A DNA stretch of 5,778 bases from an uncultured Barnesiella sp. (GTDB taxonomy: Bacteria; Bacteroidota; Bacteroidia; Bacteroidales; Barnesiellaceae_A): assembly GCA_904502265.1 (NCBI GenBank), contig CAJGDT010000111.1, positions 1 to 5,778 of the forward strand, written 5' to 3'. Shown one piece after another: positions 1 to 5,519 of the stretch; the stretch's first letter is position 1; the number at the start of each line of letters is the position of its first letter. A program made the position numbers and the translations under genes. The notes beneath the pieces are model-generated. The model did no database searches and was not told the DNA's origin. It saw only the letters and a list, made by a program, of their open reading frames with translations.

Positions 1-2
1 CC

Positions 3-260
3 TCATATCTTACAATGCATCCCGATGCCAAAATCTTGATCCAAGGAGGCAGGTTGGTATTGGCTGGAGGTACTATACGCAATGGATATATCCGTAATAA
101 GGGTAGCTTGGTTATCAAGAACGGTGGTATTGTAGAGATGTGTGGCGATGACCAATATGAGCATAATCCCGATGATTTGGAAATAGTAAATACAGGGCCA
201 ACACCATTCCCAATAACTACTACACTGAAACAAAGTGCCTTTAAACGCGTTAATAGATAA
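3..260 (+). CDS. 3' end of a gene for a glycine-rich, beta-helix-like protein (partial)
   Basis: The reading frame is open from the left edge (Ser-Tyr-Leu-Thr precede the first ATG at 15) to TAA at 258-260. The window therefore probably shows the last 85 codons of a longer gene, and the ATG at 15 need not be a start. Residues coded by about 30-160 form alternating hydrophobic/glycine stretches (ILIQGGRLVLAGGTIRNGYI, then GSLVIKNGGIVEM). This spacing looks like successive rungs of a right-handed parallel beta-helix, common in large exported Bacteroidota proteins and adhesin-like proteins. The end (TTTLKQSAFKRVNR) is basic and is not a T9SS sorting domain. Only 57 bases separate its stop from the next start, on the same strand, but a promoter-like box lies in that gap. 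The beta-helix call is inferred from the residue pattern, and the function is unknown. Confidence 0.65.
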   Translation, partial: SYLTMHPDAKILIQGGRLVLAGGTIRNGYIRNKGSLVIKNGGIVEMCGDDQYEHNPDDLEIVNTGPTPFPITTTLKQSAFKRVNR

Positions 261-279
261 AGTTTAATGAGATTTTACA

Positions 280-296
280 ATTATTATTATTATTAT
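280..296 (+). repeat. (ATT)5.7 triplet microsatellite in promoter region
   Basis: Five full ATT units plus AT run without interruption from 280 to 296. The tract lies between the stop of the upstream partial gene (260) and the Shine-Dalgarno of the 303-residue gene. It runs directly into the TAnnTTTG box at 294-301, so its last three bases supply part of that box. A change in copy number would move any upstream promoter element by 3 bases per unit. Whether it varies cannot be seen from one sequence. Confidence 0.8.
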
Positions 297-301
297 GTTT
301 G
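294..301 (+). promoter_or_regulatory. Bacteroidota -7 box (TATGTTTG) for the 303-aa gene
   Basis: TATGTTTG is a perfect match to the Bacteroidota -7 consensus TAnnTTTG. No clean -33 TTTG lies at the usual 19-21 bp. The nearest candidate is TTTT at 273-276, with a 17-bp spacer. Transcription would begin at about 305-308, only some 10 bases before the ATG at 318, so the transcript would be almost leaderless and would start at the Shine-Dalgarno. That is unusual and lowers confidence; readthrough from the upstream gene is the alternative. Confidence 0.4.
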
Positions 302-306
302 CAAAA

Positions 307-314
307 AAGGAGGT
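307..314 (+). promoter_or_regulatory. Strong Shine-Dalgarno that fixes the start at 318
   Basis: AAGGAGGT lies four bases before ATG at 318 (AGGAGG, TAAT, ATG). It selects this start over the in-frame ATG at 267, whose extension would code a run of five tyrosines from the ATT tract ahead of the signal peptide. Neither of the other two complete genes in the window has a comparable site. Confidence 0.75.
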
Positions 315-317
315 AAT

Positions 318-1229
318 ATGAAACGAATTTTATCTATATTGGTAACCTTATTGGCTTTATCGGCATACGCCGAGCATGAGTATATTCCATTCCTTCAAGA
401 GGGTAATGCGTGGGTGCAAGAAAGTATTGAAAGTGATTATGGTCGCGATATGATAACAGACACTGTTACGATTGATGGAAAAGAATACTGTGTTTTATCA
501 TTTAGGGCATTAATTATATACGAAAGCATAATTTGGGATTCGCATTATAAAACCTACCTACGCGAAGAAGGGAAAAAAGTATACAGATACCATTATGAAG
601 AAAGTTTTGTACCGACATGGAATAATACCGAACACCTTTTCTTCGACTTTGGAGCACAAGCGGGTGATAGCATTGTAGTTGCCGATTGGGAAGAATACAA
701 ACTAACCCTTGTTATAGACAGCGTTTGCCCAAAAGTATTGGACAACAAGGATAGAGATGTATTCTATGTTAGCTACATGAAATTATATAAGGAAAGAGAA
801 GAAACTTACATAGAAAACCACGATGTATGGATTGAAGGTATAGGACCTACCCAAACAGCTACATTCGACGAAATGGTATGTAAATGGGGATTAGCATGCG
901 GCGCTTCATTATTCTACTGCTACCACAATTACAACACCGGGTATACATACCCCGAGGATAAAACTATGATAGACTTCAGTGCCGTACATGCCACACCGGC
1001 CGATGGATGCAGCCTCACCCTACATCGCGAGGGTGACGCTCTGATGGCGGTATTCCCCACAGCATCGGCAGGAGAGGCTATCACGCTCTACGACGCTACT
1101 GGCCGTGTGGTTGCAACACAAACCGTGCAACAAGGTGCTACAACAGCAACAATAGATATAACAGCACTCCCAGCAGGAGTATATATAGTCCGCCTCAACA
1201 GCGGAGCAACTGCCAAGGTGGTGCTGTAA
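318..1229 (+). CDS. Secreted protein with T9SS type A-like sorting domain, unknown function
   Basis: The product is 303 residues. Residues 1-18 (MKRILSILVTLLALSAYA) form a signal peptide with a basic N-terminus, a hydrophobic core and an AYA|EH signal peptidase I site. Residues 20-215 are an uncharacterised body rich in Tyr, Glu and Asp, with phrases such as FLQEGNAWVQE, YLREEGKKVY, FDFGAQAGDSIVV (109-121) and WIEGIG (171-176). I associate these with a widespread Bacteroidales family of exported proteins of unknown role. Residues about 230-303 resemble a T9SS type A C-terminal domain: ITLYDATGRVV, then LPAGVYIVRL, ending AKVVL. By analogy this is removed or used as an anchor once the protein crosses the outer membrane. 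Start 318 is chosen for its Shine-Dalgarno and signal peptide. GC content is about 36% in the body (541-660 plus 721-840) and 53% in the last 250 bases, suggesting a mosaic origin. An intrinsic terminator follows, so the gene is likely the last of its unit. Confidence 0.85.
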   Translation: MKRILSILVTLLALSAYAEHEYIPFLQEGNAWVQESIESDYGRDMITDTVTIDGKEYCVLSFRALIIYESIIWDSHYKTYLREEGKKVYRYHYEESFVPTWNNTEHLFFDFGAQAGDSIVVADWEEYKLTLVIDSVCPKVLDNKDRDVFYVSYMKLYKEREETYIENHDVWIEGIGPTQTATFDEMVCKWGLACGASLFYCYHNYNTGYTYPEDKTMIDFSAVHATPADGCSLTLHREGDALMAVFPTASAGEAITLYDATGRVVATQTVQQGATTATIDITALPAGVYIVRLNSGATAKVVL

Positions 1230-1254
1230 GGAGGAAAAAACTTTGATCACACAC

Positions 1255-1290
1255 ATTGCCCCTTCGGAAATGTTCCGTGGGGGCAATTTT
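1255..1290 (+). terminator. Intrinsic terminator after the 303-aa gene
   Basis: ATTGCCCC (1255-1262) pairs perfectly with GGGGCAAT (1280-1287). Inside, CGGAA (1265-1269) pairs with TTCCG (1273-1277) around an ATG loop, with a small 2x2 internal loop between the two stems. TTTT follows at 1287-1290. The hairpin starts 25 bases after the stop codon. A direct repeat ATCACACAC flanks it (1246-1254 and 1294-1302). Confidence 0.75.
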
Positions 1291-1421
1291 CATATCACAC
1301 ACGGTAATCTTTTCTCCCACTGTGTTTTCCGCACGGAAAGCCGAGGGGGTTGGTGGATAGCACCATACGTAGGGATGTCAATTAACCCCTTCCCGCTGCG
1401 CCCATTTGTCTATCGACCAAG

Positions 1422-1502
1422 TCGCTCACGCTCGGCATAGCCCATGCAAGCACGGATCTGCACTCGCTTAATCGCAACAGTCCCCTATCTCGCTAACGCT
1501 CG
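1422..1502. repeat. Pair of near-identical 13-mers (TCGCTMACGCTCG)
   Basis: TCGCTCACGCTCG (1422-1434) and TCGCTAACGCTCG (1490-1502) differ at one base and lie 68 bases apart. The second copy forms the loop of a small hairpin closed by CCCCT (1482-1486) and AGGGG (1504-1508). Between them lies GC-rich sequence with no gene. They look like parts of a REP-like intergenic element, but a copy count across the genome is needed to say so. Confidence 0.5.
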
Positions 1503-1525
1503 CAGGGGCAGAAAAAGAGACCTCA

Positions 1526-1600
1526 CCTAAGGATTTTTTATAGACAGAAGGACAAAAGACCGCGCCTGAGGATGTTTTGGGACAGAAGGACATAAGATAC
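1526..1600 (+). repeat. Tandem imperfect repeat, copies A and B
   Basis: Copy A (1526-1561) and copy B (1565-1600) share the order CCTRAGGAT, a T-rich spacer, then GACAGAAGGACA and AWAAGA, at a period of 38-39 bases. They are the first two members of a unit that recurs at 1761-1804 and, more weakly, at 1814-1851. Confidence 0.6.
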
Positions 1601-1607
1601 ATATATA

Positions 1608-1650
1608 ATCGTGCGAAGCACGGGTCGTAGCTCCGCACGATCATCTTTTT
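1608..1650. terminator. GC-rich hairpin with T run (terminator-like or REP-like)
   Basis: ATCGTGCG (1608-1615) pairs perfectly with CGCACGAT (1634-1641). After an A/C mismatch the stem continues with AGC/GCT (1617-1619, 1630-1632) and, past a bulged A1629, ACG/CGT (1620-1622, 1626-1628) around GGT. CATCTTTTT follows to 1650, which fits a plus-strand intrinsic terminator. It lies over 300 bases from the previous gene, which already has its own terminator, so it may instead be a structural part of the repeat element or end an unannotated transcript. Confidence 0.5.
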
Positions 1651-1652
1651 AT

Positions 1653-1704
1653 AGTCATAAGAATTTCACCCACAATAGAATATGTTCCTTATGTTCTTAT
1701 GTCT
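1653..1704. repeat. Inverted repeat AGTCATAAGAA / TTCTTATGTCT
   Basis: The arms at 1653-1663 and 1694-1704 are complementary at 10 of 11 positions and enclose 30 bases. The right arm and the bases after it (1694-1712) match 1859-1877 just before ligA at 16 of 19 positions, so this is a repeated module rather than an isolated palindrome. Confidence 0.5.
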
Positions 1705-1760
1705 GAAATTAATTTGTGTATGAAGCAGCAGACGCAATACAATTGGGCCCCTACCTCTCG

Positions 1761-1804
1761 CCTGAGGATTATTATAGACAGAAGAAGATAAGTTACAAAA
1801 GACC
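1761..1804 (+). repeat. Imperfect repeat, copy C
   Basis: CCTGAGGATTATT (1761-1773), ATAGACAGAAG (1774-1784) and ACAAAAGACC (1795-1804) match copy A piece by piece (1526-1538, 1540-1550, 1552-1561). An extra 9-10 bases sit between the last two blocks. The same blocks in the same order show common descent. Confidence 0.6.
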
Positions 1805-1813
1805 CAGCATGTG

Positions 1814-1867
1814 TTTATTTTCTTGGACAGAAAAACAAAAGCCACATAAGATTTTTTATTCTTGTGT
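1814..1867 (+). repeat. Diverged repeat copy D with hairpin next to ligA
   Basis: TTGGACAG (1823-1830) and ACAAAAGCC (1835-1843) follow the block order of copies A to C. They lead into a hairpin in which ACATAAGA (1844-1851) pairs with TCTTGTGT (1860-1867), including one G-T wobble, around an eight-base T-rich loop. The hairpin ends 38 bases before the ligA start, within its promoter or leader region. A role in ligA expression is possible but not shown. Confidence 0.45.
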
Positions 1868-1893
1868 CTCAAATAAAACTCACATTTATTTTG
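1862..1893 (+). promoter_or_regulatory. Possible weak ligA promoter
   Basis: TTATTTTG (1886-1893) matches TAnnTTTG except at the second base, and a degenerate TTGT lies 20 bases upstream (1862-1865). Transcription would begin near 1900, just before ATG at 1906, leaving almost no leader. There is no Shine-Dalgarno before ligA. The position is sensible but both boxes are imperfect. Confidence 0.3.
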
Positions 1894-1905
1894 TACATTC
1901 GCAGT

Positions 1906-3924
1906 ATGAAAGACAATCTCAATGCCCAAGAACGTATTGCTTACTTGAGCCGTGTGCTTGAGGAGCATAACCATAATTACTATGTGCTGAATAGCCCCAC
2001 GATAAGCGACCGCGAGTTTGACATGCTCATGCAGGAGTTGCAACAACTCGAAGGCGAATATCCACAATATGCCTCGCCCAACTCGCCTACCCAACGGGTG
2101 GGTAGCGACATCAACCATGCCTTTGTACAGGTGGCTCACACCTACCCCATGCTGTCGTTGGGCAATACCTACTCGATGGAGGAGGTCGCTGCATTCTATG
2201 AGCGTGTAAAGCAAGGATTGGGTGATGCTCCCTTTGAGATTGTGGGCGAACTGAAGTTTGACGGTACATCGCTATCGCTTACCTACCAAGACGGCCACCT
2301 ACTGCGCGCTGTGACACGTGGCGATGGTACAATGGGCGACGATGTGACGCGCAACGTGCGCACCATCCGCTCTATACCTCTTGTACTCCGTGGCGATGAC
2401 TATCCTTCGTTCTTCGAGATACGAGGCGAGGTGTTGATGCCCTGGAGTACCTTCGAGAAGCTCAACAAGGAGCGTGAGGAACAAGAAGAGCCTCTCTTTG
2501 CCAACCCACGCAATGCAGCTGCCGGCACACTAAAGTTGCAAAATCCGGCCACAGTAGCTACTCGCGGACTGGATGCCTATCTGTACTACATGTTGGGCGA
2601 TAACCTACCCACCGACAACCACTACGAAAATCTGCAACGCGCACGCGAGTGGGGATTTAAGGTGAGCGACACAATGCGCGTACTGCACAACCTCGACGAG
2701 ATAAAAGCCTTTATCGACTACTGGGATGTGGAGCGACGCAACCTTCCCGTAGCCACCGATGGCATTGTACTCAAGGTGGCATCTATCGAACAGCAAGAGG
2801 AGTTGGGCTACACTGCCAAGTCACCCCGTTGGGCTATTGCCTATAAGTTCCAAGCCGAGGAGGCCATAACACGCCTCAACTCCGTGTCGTTCCAGGTAGG
2901 TCGCACAGGCACTGTTACCCCCGTAGCCAACCTCGACCCTGTGCAACTATCGGGTACTGTCGTGCGCCGGGCCAGCTTGCACAACGAGGACATAATACGC
3001 TCACTCGACCTGCACATAGGCGACATGGTGCACGTAGAGAAGGGCGGTGAGATAATTCCCAAAATAACTGCTGTAGACACCGACAGCAGACCTGCCGACA
3101 GTACTCCCGTAATGTTTGTACGCAACTGCCCCGAGTGCGGCACACCCCTCGTGCGCGAAGAGGGCGAGGCGGCATGGTTCTGCCCCAACAGCAATCACTG
3201 CGCACCGCAAATAAAGGGTCGCATCGAGCACTTCATAGCCCGCAAGGCGATGAACATCGACTCATTAGGCCCCGAAACGATAGCCCAATTCTACGACCGC
3301 GGCATGATACACAACGTAGCCGACTTATACACGCTCACGGTGGATGATGTTGCCACACTGAAACAACAAGGACGTAAGTGGGCGCAAAACATTGTCGACT
3401 CGATAGCACGCTCGCGCGAAGTTCCATTCCCTCGCGTACTCTTTGCGTTAGGCATACGCTACGTGGGCGAGACGGTAGCCAAACGATTGGCCTCAGCAAT
3501 AAACTCGATGGACCAACTGCGCGACGCCACCATTGAGCAACTCACCGCCATACCCGATATTGGCGAGCGCATAGCCCTCAGTATCGTAGAGTATATGAAC
3601 GACATCGACAACCTACTACTCATTGAGCGACTCGCCCAATATGGTCTACAGATGAAAGCAGAGGAAAAGCCACAATTGACCCCCGCACAAAACATACTCA
3701 ACGGAGCTTCGGTAGTGATAAGCGGTACATTCGAGCACCACTCGCGCGATGAATACAAAGCCCTCATCGAGCAATATGGTGGTCGCAATGTGGCATCGGT
3801 ATCGGGAGCAACACAATACCTCCTTGCCGGAGCAAACATGGGACCCGCCAAACTCGAAAAAGCTACCCGACTGGGCATTAAAATCATTAGTGAAACAGAA
3901 TTCCTGCAAATGATAGGCCAATAA
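1906..3924 (+). CDS. ligA: NAD+-dependent DNA ligase LigA
   Basis: LigA seals nicks with 5'-phosphate and 3'-hydroxyl ends, joining Okazaki fragments and finishing repair; it uses NAD+ to adenylate itself and releases NMN. The 672-residue product has the usual length and full domain order. Domain Ia (about 1-70) carries HNHNYYVL (21-28) for NMN binding. The nucleotidyltransferase core has SLGN (84-87), the catalytic lysine K117 in KFDG (117-120), EIRGEV with E175, NPRNAAAGTL (200-209), DGIVLK with K290, and WAIAYKF with K314. The OB fold follows (about 325-400, with VGRTGTVTPVA at 331-341). A zinc finger has Cys 408, 411, 426 and 432. Helix-hairpin-helix segments include GIRYVGETVAKRL (516-528) and IPDIGERIA (549-557). 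A BRCT domain (about 597-672) includes SGTF and YGGR. No key residue is missing. ATG 1906 is preferred to GTG 1864 because the 14-residue extension is unlike LigA N-termini. The gene is convergent with its right neighbour. Confidence 0.97.
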   Translation: MKDNLNAQERIAYLSRVLEEHNHNYYVLNSPTISDREFDMLMQELQQLEGEYPQYASPNSPTQRVGSDINHAFVQVAHTYPMLSLGNTYSMEEVAAFYERVKQGLGDAPFEIVGELKFDGTSLSLTYQDGHLLRAVTRGDGTMGDDVTRNVRTIRSIPLVLRGDDYPSFFEIRGEVLMPWSTFEKLNKEREEQEEPLFANPRNAAAGTLKLQNPATVATRGLDAYLYYMLGDNLPTDNHYENLQRAREWGFKVSDTMRVLHNLDEIKAFIDYWDVERRNLPVATDGIVLKVASIEQQEELGYTAKSPRWAIAYKFQAEEAITRLNSVSFQVGRTGTVTPVANLDPVQLSGTVVRRASLHNEDIIRSLDLHIGDMVHVEKGGEIIPKITAVDTDSRPADSTPVMFVRNCPECGTPLVREEGEAAWFCPNSNHCAPQIKGRIEHFIARKAMNIDSLGPETIAQFYDRGMIHNVADLYTLTVDDVATLKQQGRKWAQNIVDSIARSREVPFPRVLFALGIRYVGETVAKRLASAINSMDQLRDATIEQLTAIPDIGERIALSIVEYMNDIDNLLLIERLAQYGLQMKAEEKPQLTPAQNILNGASVVISGTFEHHSRDEYKALIEQYGGRNVASVSGATQYLLAGANMGPAKLEKATRLGIKIISETEFLQMIGQ

Positions 3925-3958
3925 GCATCACTGCAAGTAAACAGGCTATAACAACAAG

Positions 3959-3991
3959 AAAGCCGGTACATCGTAGCGATGTACCGGCTTT
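3959..3991. terminator. Bidirectional terminator between convergent genes
   Basis: AAAGCCGGTACATCG (3959-3973) and CGATGTACCGGCTTT (3977-3991) form a perfect 15-bp stem around the loop TAG. It starts 34 bases after the ligA stop and 20 bases beyond the minus-strand gene's stop. The stem ends in TTT on the plus strand, and the A-rich flank before it gives a T-rich tail (CTTTCTTGTTGT) on the minus strand, so it can stop both convergent transcripts. Confidence 0.88.
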
Positions 3992-4011
3992 ATACATTCT
4001 ATATAGGTATA

Positions 4012-5397
4012 TTACTTAACCACTTTGTGGGCTACACCGTCGACACATACTACATATACACCTGCGGGGAGGTTGTTCATGTCGATGTTGCCGTGTGTTG
4101 ACTCAGCTACTACAGCACCTTGCACGTTGTACACGCGAGCGTTGTTGTACTCACCGCTGATGAATGCCCAGCCTGATGCCATGTATACGTGGTTGGCATC
4201 ACCTTTTACTACCTCTACTGCATCAGTCTCCTTGGGGTTGGTTACCAATACAGCGGGAATGTTGATTGCACCCATTGAGAAGCCTACCATTGCAATACCA
4301 CCAAGCACTTCACCTTCGGCGCTGTTGGCAAAGATAGTTGAGAATTGGCATGCCTCGGGTGACTCCCATGCATATACATTGCTAAGAGCTGTTGTTACAC
4401 CATCTTTGTACATAGAAGCTGCACCATAAACCGATACACTACCATAAGCAACACCGTTATTGTCAACAGTAGTGAGGATTTCACCGGGATTAACAAAAGA
4501 TACTTCCTCTTGATTGGGAGTCCAAGTAAAACCGGCAAGACCCGAAAGGTTGGCCGAAGCAGCATAGTATCCGGCTACATAAAGGCCATTATCGCTCACT
4601 GTAGCAATACCTTCGGCATCCAACAATTGGTCTTCACCAGTCTCCTCATATACTTCCATAGGATCTTTCAAGCAAGTGAGACGCTTCTCTTGACCATTGA
4701 TGATAACAGCAGCACTGCGTGCACCACTACCCCACTCAGAGAAACCTGTGATGATAGAGCCGTCGTCCGACATATCTTTTACTACCCAACCATAGGGACA
4801 GTCCAACATATCAATGCTCTCTTGAACACTCTCATAAGTATCGATCAAATCATACTCTTGAGTCTCCTCGTTCCATTGCCACAATGCGGGATAAAGTTTG
4901 TAGATGTATGTATCGGTAATATAACCGGCAATAAATTTCTTATCGGCCGAGATTGCTACTGCACAACCATTCATATCGTCCGACTCACCGAGGCCCTCAG
5001 TAAGTTCGGCCTCATTGCGGAGGATGGGAAGGGGCGACCATACACCATCTTTGTAGTAACCGGGGCGCGATGCGATGTTACCATCTCTACCGGGTATTTC
5101 CACCCAATAGTTACCCACAGCAGTACCATCATTGGCCACATCCAAAAGCATCGAAGCCAACTCTATCTCCTCAAATTTACCGGTATAACGACTCCACATA
5201 AAGGCACATGAGCCCAAGAAGTCGTCGTAACCTACGGCATATTCACCGTTGGCCGATACGCCATAGATTGTACCAAACGTACCTTCCATGTACTCTGCCT
5301 CAAAAGCAGGGACATAGAGTTTGGCCTCTTTCAAATCTTGTGCCATCACTGTGCCTACAGCCGCACAAATACATACGCTAAGTAAAAATTTTTTCAT
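4012..5397 (-). CDS. Secreted HAF-like repeat protein with T9SS sorting domain
   Basis: The product is 461 residues. Residues 1-19 form a signal peptide cleaved at VMA|QDL, leaving an N-terminal glutamine, as many Bacteroidota signal peptidase I substrates do. The body holds seven degenerate motifs like SADGxxVxGY: 44-57 (YGVSANGEYAVGY), 86-96, 147-159, 207-218, 266-277, 310-319 and 355-367. Most are followed some 8-20 residues later by an AFxW-like strand (AFMW 65, ALWQW 171, AGFTW 288, AASMY 326). This resembles HAF repeats of extracellular proteins, and seven units would suit a beta-propeller; that fold is an inference. Residues about 392-461 look like a T9SS type A domain (ARVYNVQGAVV, NLPAGVYVV, ending HKVVK). 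No catalytic motif is recognised, so a binding role is possible but unproven. Cys9 and Cys11 lie within the hydrophobic core and do not make a convincing lipobox. It has its own promoter and is not fused to the upstream partial gene. Confidence 0.85.
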   Translation of the reverse strand: MKKFLLSVCICAAVGTVMAQDLKEAKLYVPAFEAEYMEGTFGTIYGVSANGEYAVGYDDFLGSCAFMWSRYTGKFEEIELASMLLDVANDGTAVGNYWVEIPGRDGNIASRPGYYKDGVWSPLPILRNEAELTEGLGESDDMNGCAVAISADKKFIAGYITDTYIYKLYPALWQWNEETQEYDLIDTYESVQESIDMLDCPYGWVVKDMSDDGSIITGFSEWGSGARSAAVIINGQEKRLTCLKDPMEVYEETGEDQLLDAEGIATVSDNGLYVAGYYAASANLSGLAGFTWTPNQEEVSFVNPGEILTTVDNNGVAYGSVSVYGAASMYKDGVTTALSNVYAWESPEACQFSTIFANSAEGEVLGGIAMVGFSMGAINIPAVLVTNPKETDAVEVVKGDANHVYMASGWAFISGEYNNARVYNVQGAVVAESTHGNIDMNNLPAGVYVVCVDGVAHKVVK

Positions 5398-5455
5398 ATT
5401 CTCTTGTTTAGGTTAATAATATACGAAAGCAAATCTTTATTTCCGAAATAGGCGG

Positions 5456-5488
5456 CAAAGATACAACATAAAATCCAACATATACAAA
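5456..5488 (-). promoter_or_regulatory. Bacteroidota sigma promoter of the 461-aa gene
   Basis: Read on the minus strand, TTTG (5488-5485), a 21-bp spacer and TATCTTTG (5463-5456) match the -33 TTTG / -7 TAnnTTTG consensus of the Bacteroidota housekeeping sigma factor. Transcription would begin near 5449-5452, giving a leader of about 50 bases. No good Shine-Dalgarno precedes ATG 5397; the bases just upstream are A-rich (AACAAGAGAATATG). This is the clearest promoter in the window. Confidence 0.75.
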
Positions 5489-5501
5489 GATTTACATAAA
5501 T

Positions 5502-5519
5502 TAAATATGTGTATATTTA
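5502..5519 (-). repeat. AT-rich inverted repeat over the stop codon of the right-edge gene
   Basis: TAAATAT (5502-5508) pairs with ATATTTA (5513-5519) around GTGT. The stem is AT-only and overlaps the stop codon of the right-edge gene. It could be a very weak terminator or chance in an AT-rich promoter region; an overlapping alternative stem GTGTA/TACAC (5509-5513, 5518-5522) competes with it. Confidence 0.25.

Larger units (their letters stand above)
1230..1905. other. Gene-free, repeat-rich intergenic region upstream of ligA
   Basis: I find no credible gene here. The open frames at 1243-1440 (+), 1716-1961 (+) and 1666-2214 (-) run through hairpins and repeats or overlap ligA, and show no family features. 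No tRNA or known riboswitch pattern is visible. The left half (1340-1510) is GC-richer and contains small inverted repeats: TTTCC/GGAAA (1326-1330, 1335-1339), GGGGTT/AACCCC near 1346 and 1384, and CCCCT/AGGGG (1482-1486, 1504-1508). The right half is AT-rich and made of imperfect repeats, listed separately. Dense short repeats of this kind suggest the remains of dispersed, REP-like elements common between Bacteroidales genes; that origin is an inference. Confidence 0.6.

Noticed and set aside
267..317. Upstream in-frame start for the 303-residue gene
   Set aside because: The 17-residue extension comes from the ATT tract and Shine-Dalgarno and would place a Tyr run before a normal signal peptide; ATG 318 has the ribosome binding site.
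1243..1440. 65-codon plus-strand frame after the 303-residue gene
   Set aside because: It runs through the terminator hairpin at 1255-1290 and a repeat 13-mer, has no ribosome binding site that stands apart from the preceding stop region, and shows no family features.
1524..1850. CRISPR array
   Set aside because: The repeats are imperfect, unevenly spaced and contain indels, with no regular unique spacers and no cas genes in view.
1864..1905. GTG start extending LigA by 14 residues
   Set aside because: The extension is hydrophobic, unlike LigA N-termini, and lies in the repeat hairpin; ATG 1906 gives the usual length and N-terminal domain.
1666..2214. 182-codon minus-strand frame opposite the ligA start
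   Set aside because: Most of it is antisense to ligA and the rest crosses intergenic repeats; it has no recognisable domain.
4510..5211. 233-codon plus-strand frame
   Set aside because: It is entirely antisense to the 461-residue gene, which has a signal peptide, repeats, a sorting domain and a promoter.
5365..5397. Lipoprotein signal for the 461-residue protein (Cys9, Cys11)
   Set aside because: The cysteines lie inside a short hydrophobic core without a proper lipobox, and a good VMA|Q signal peptidase I site follows.
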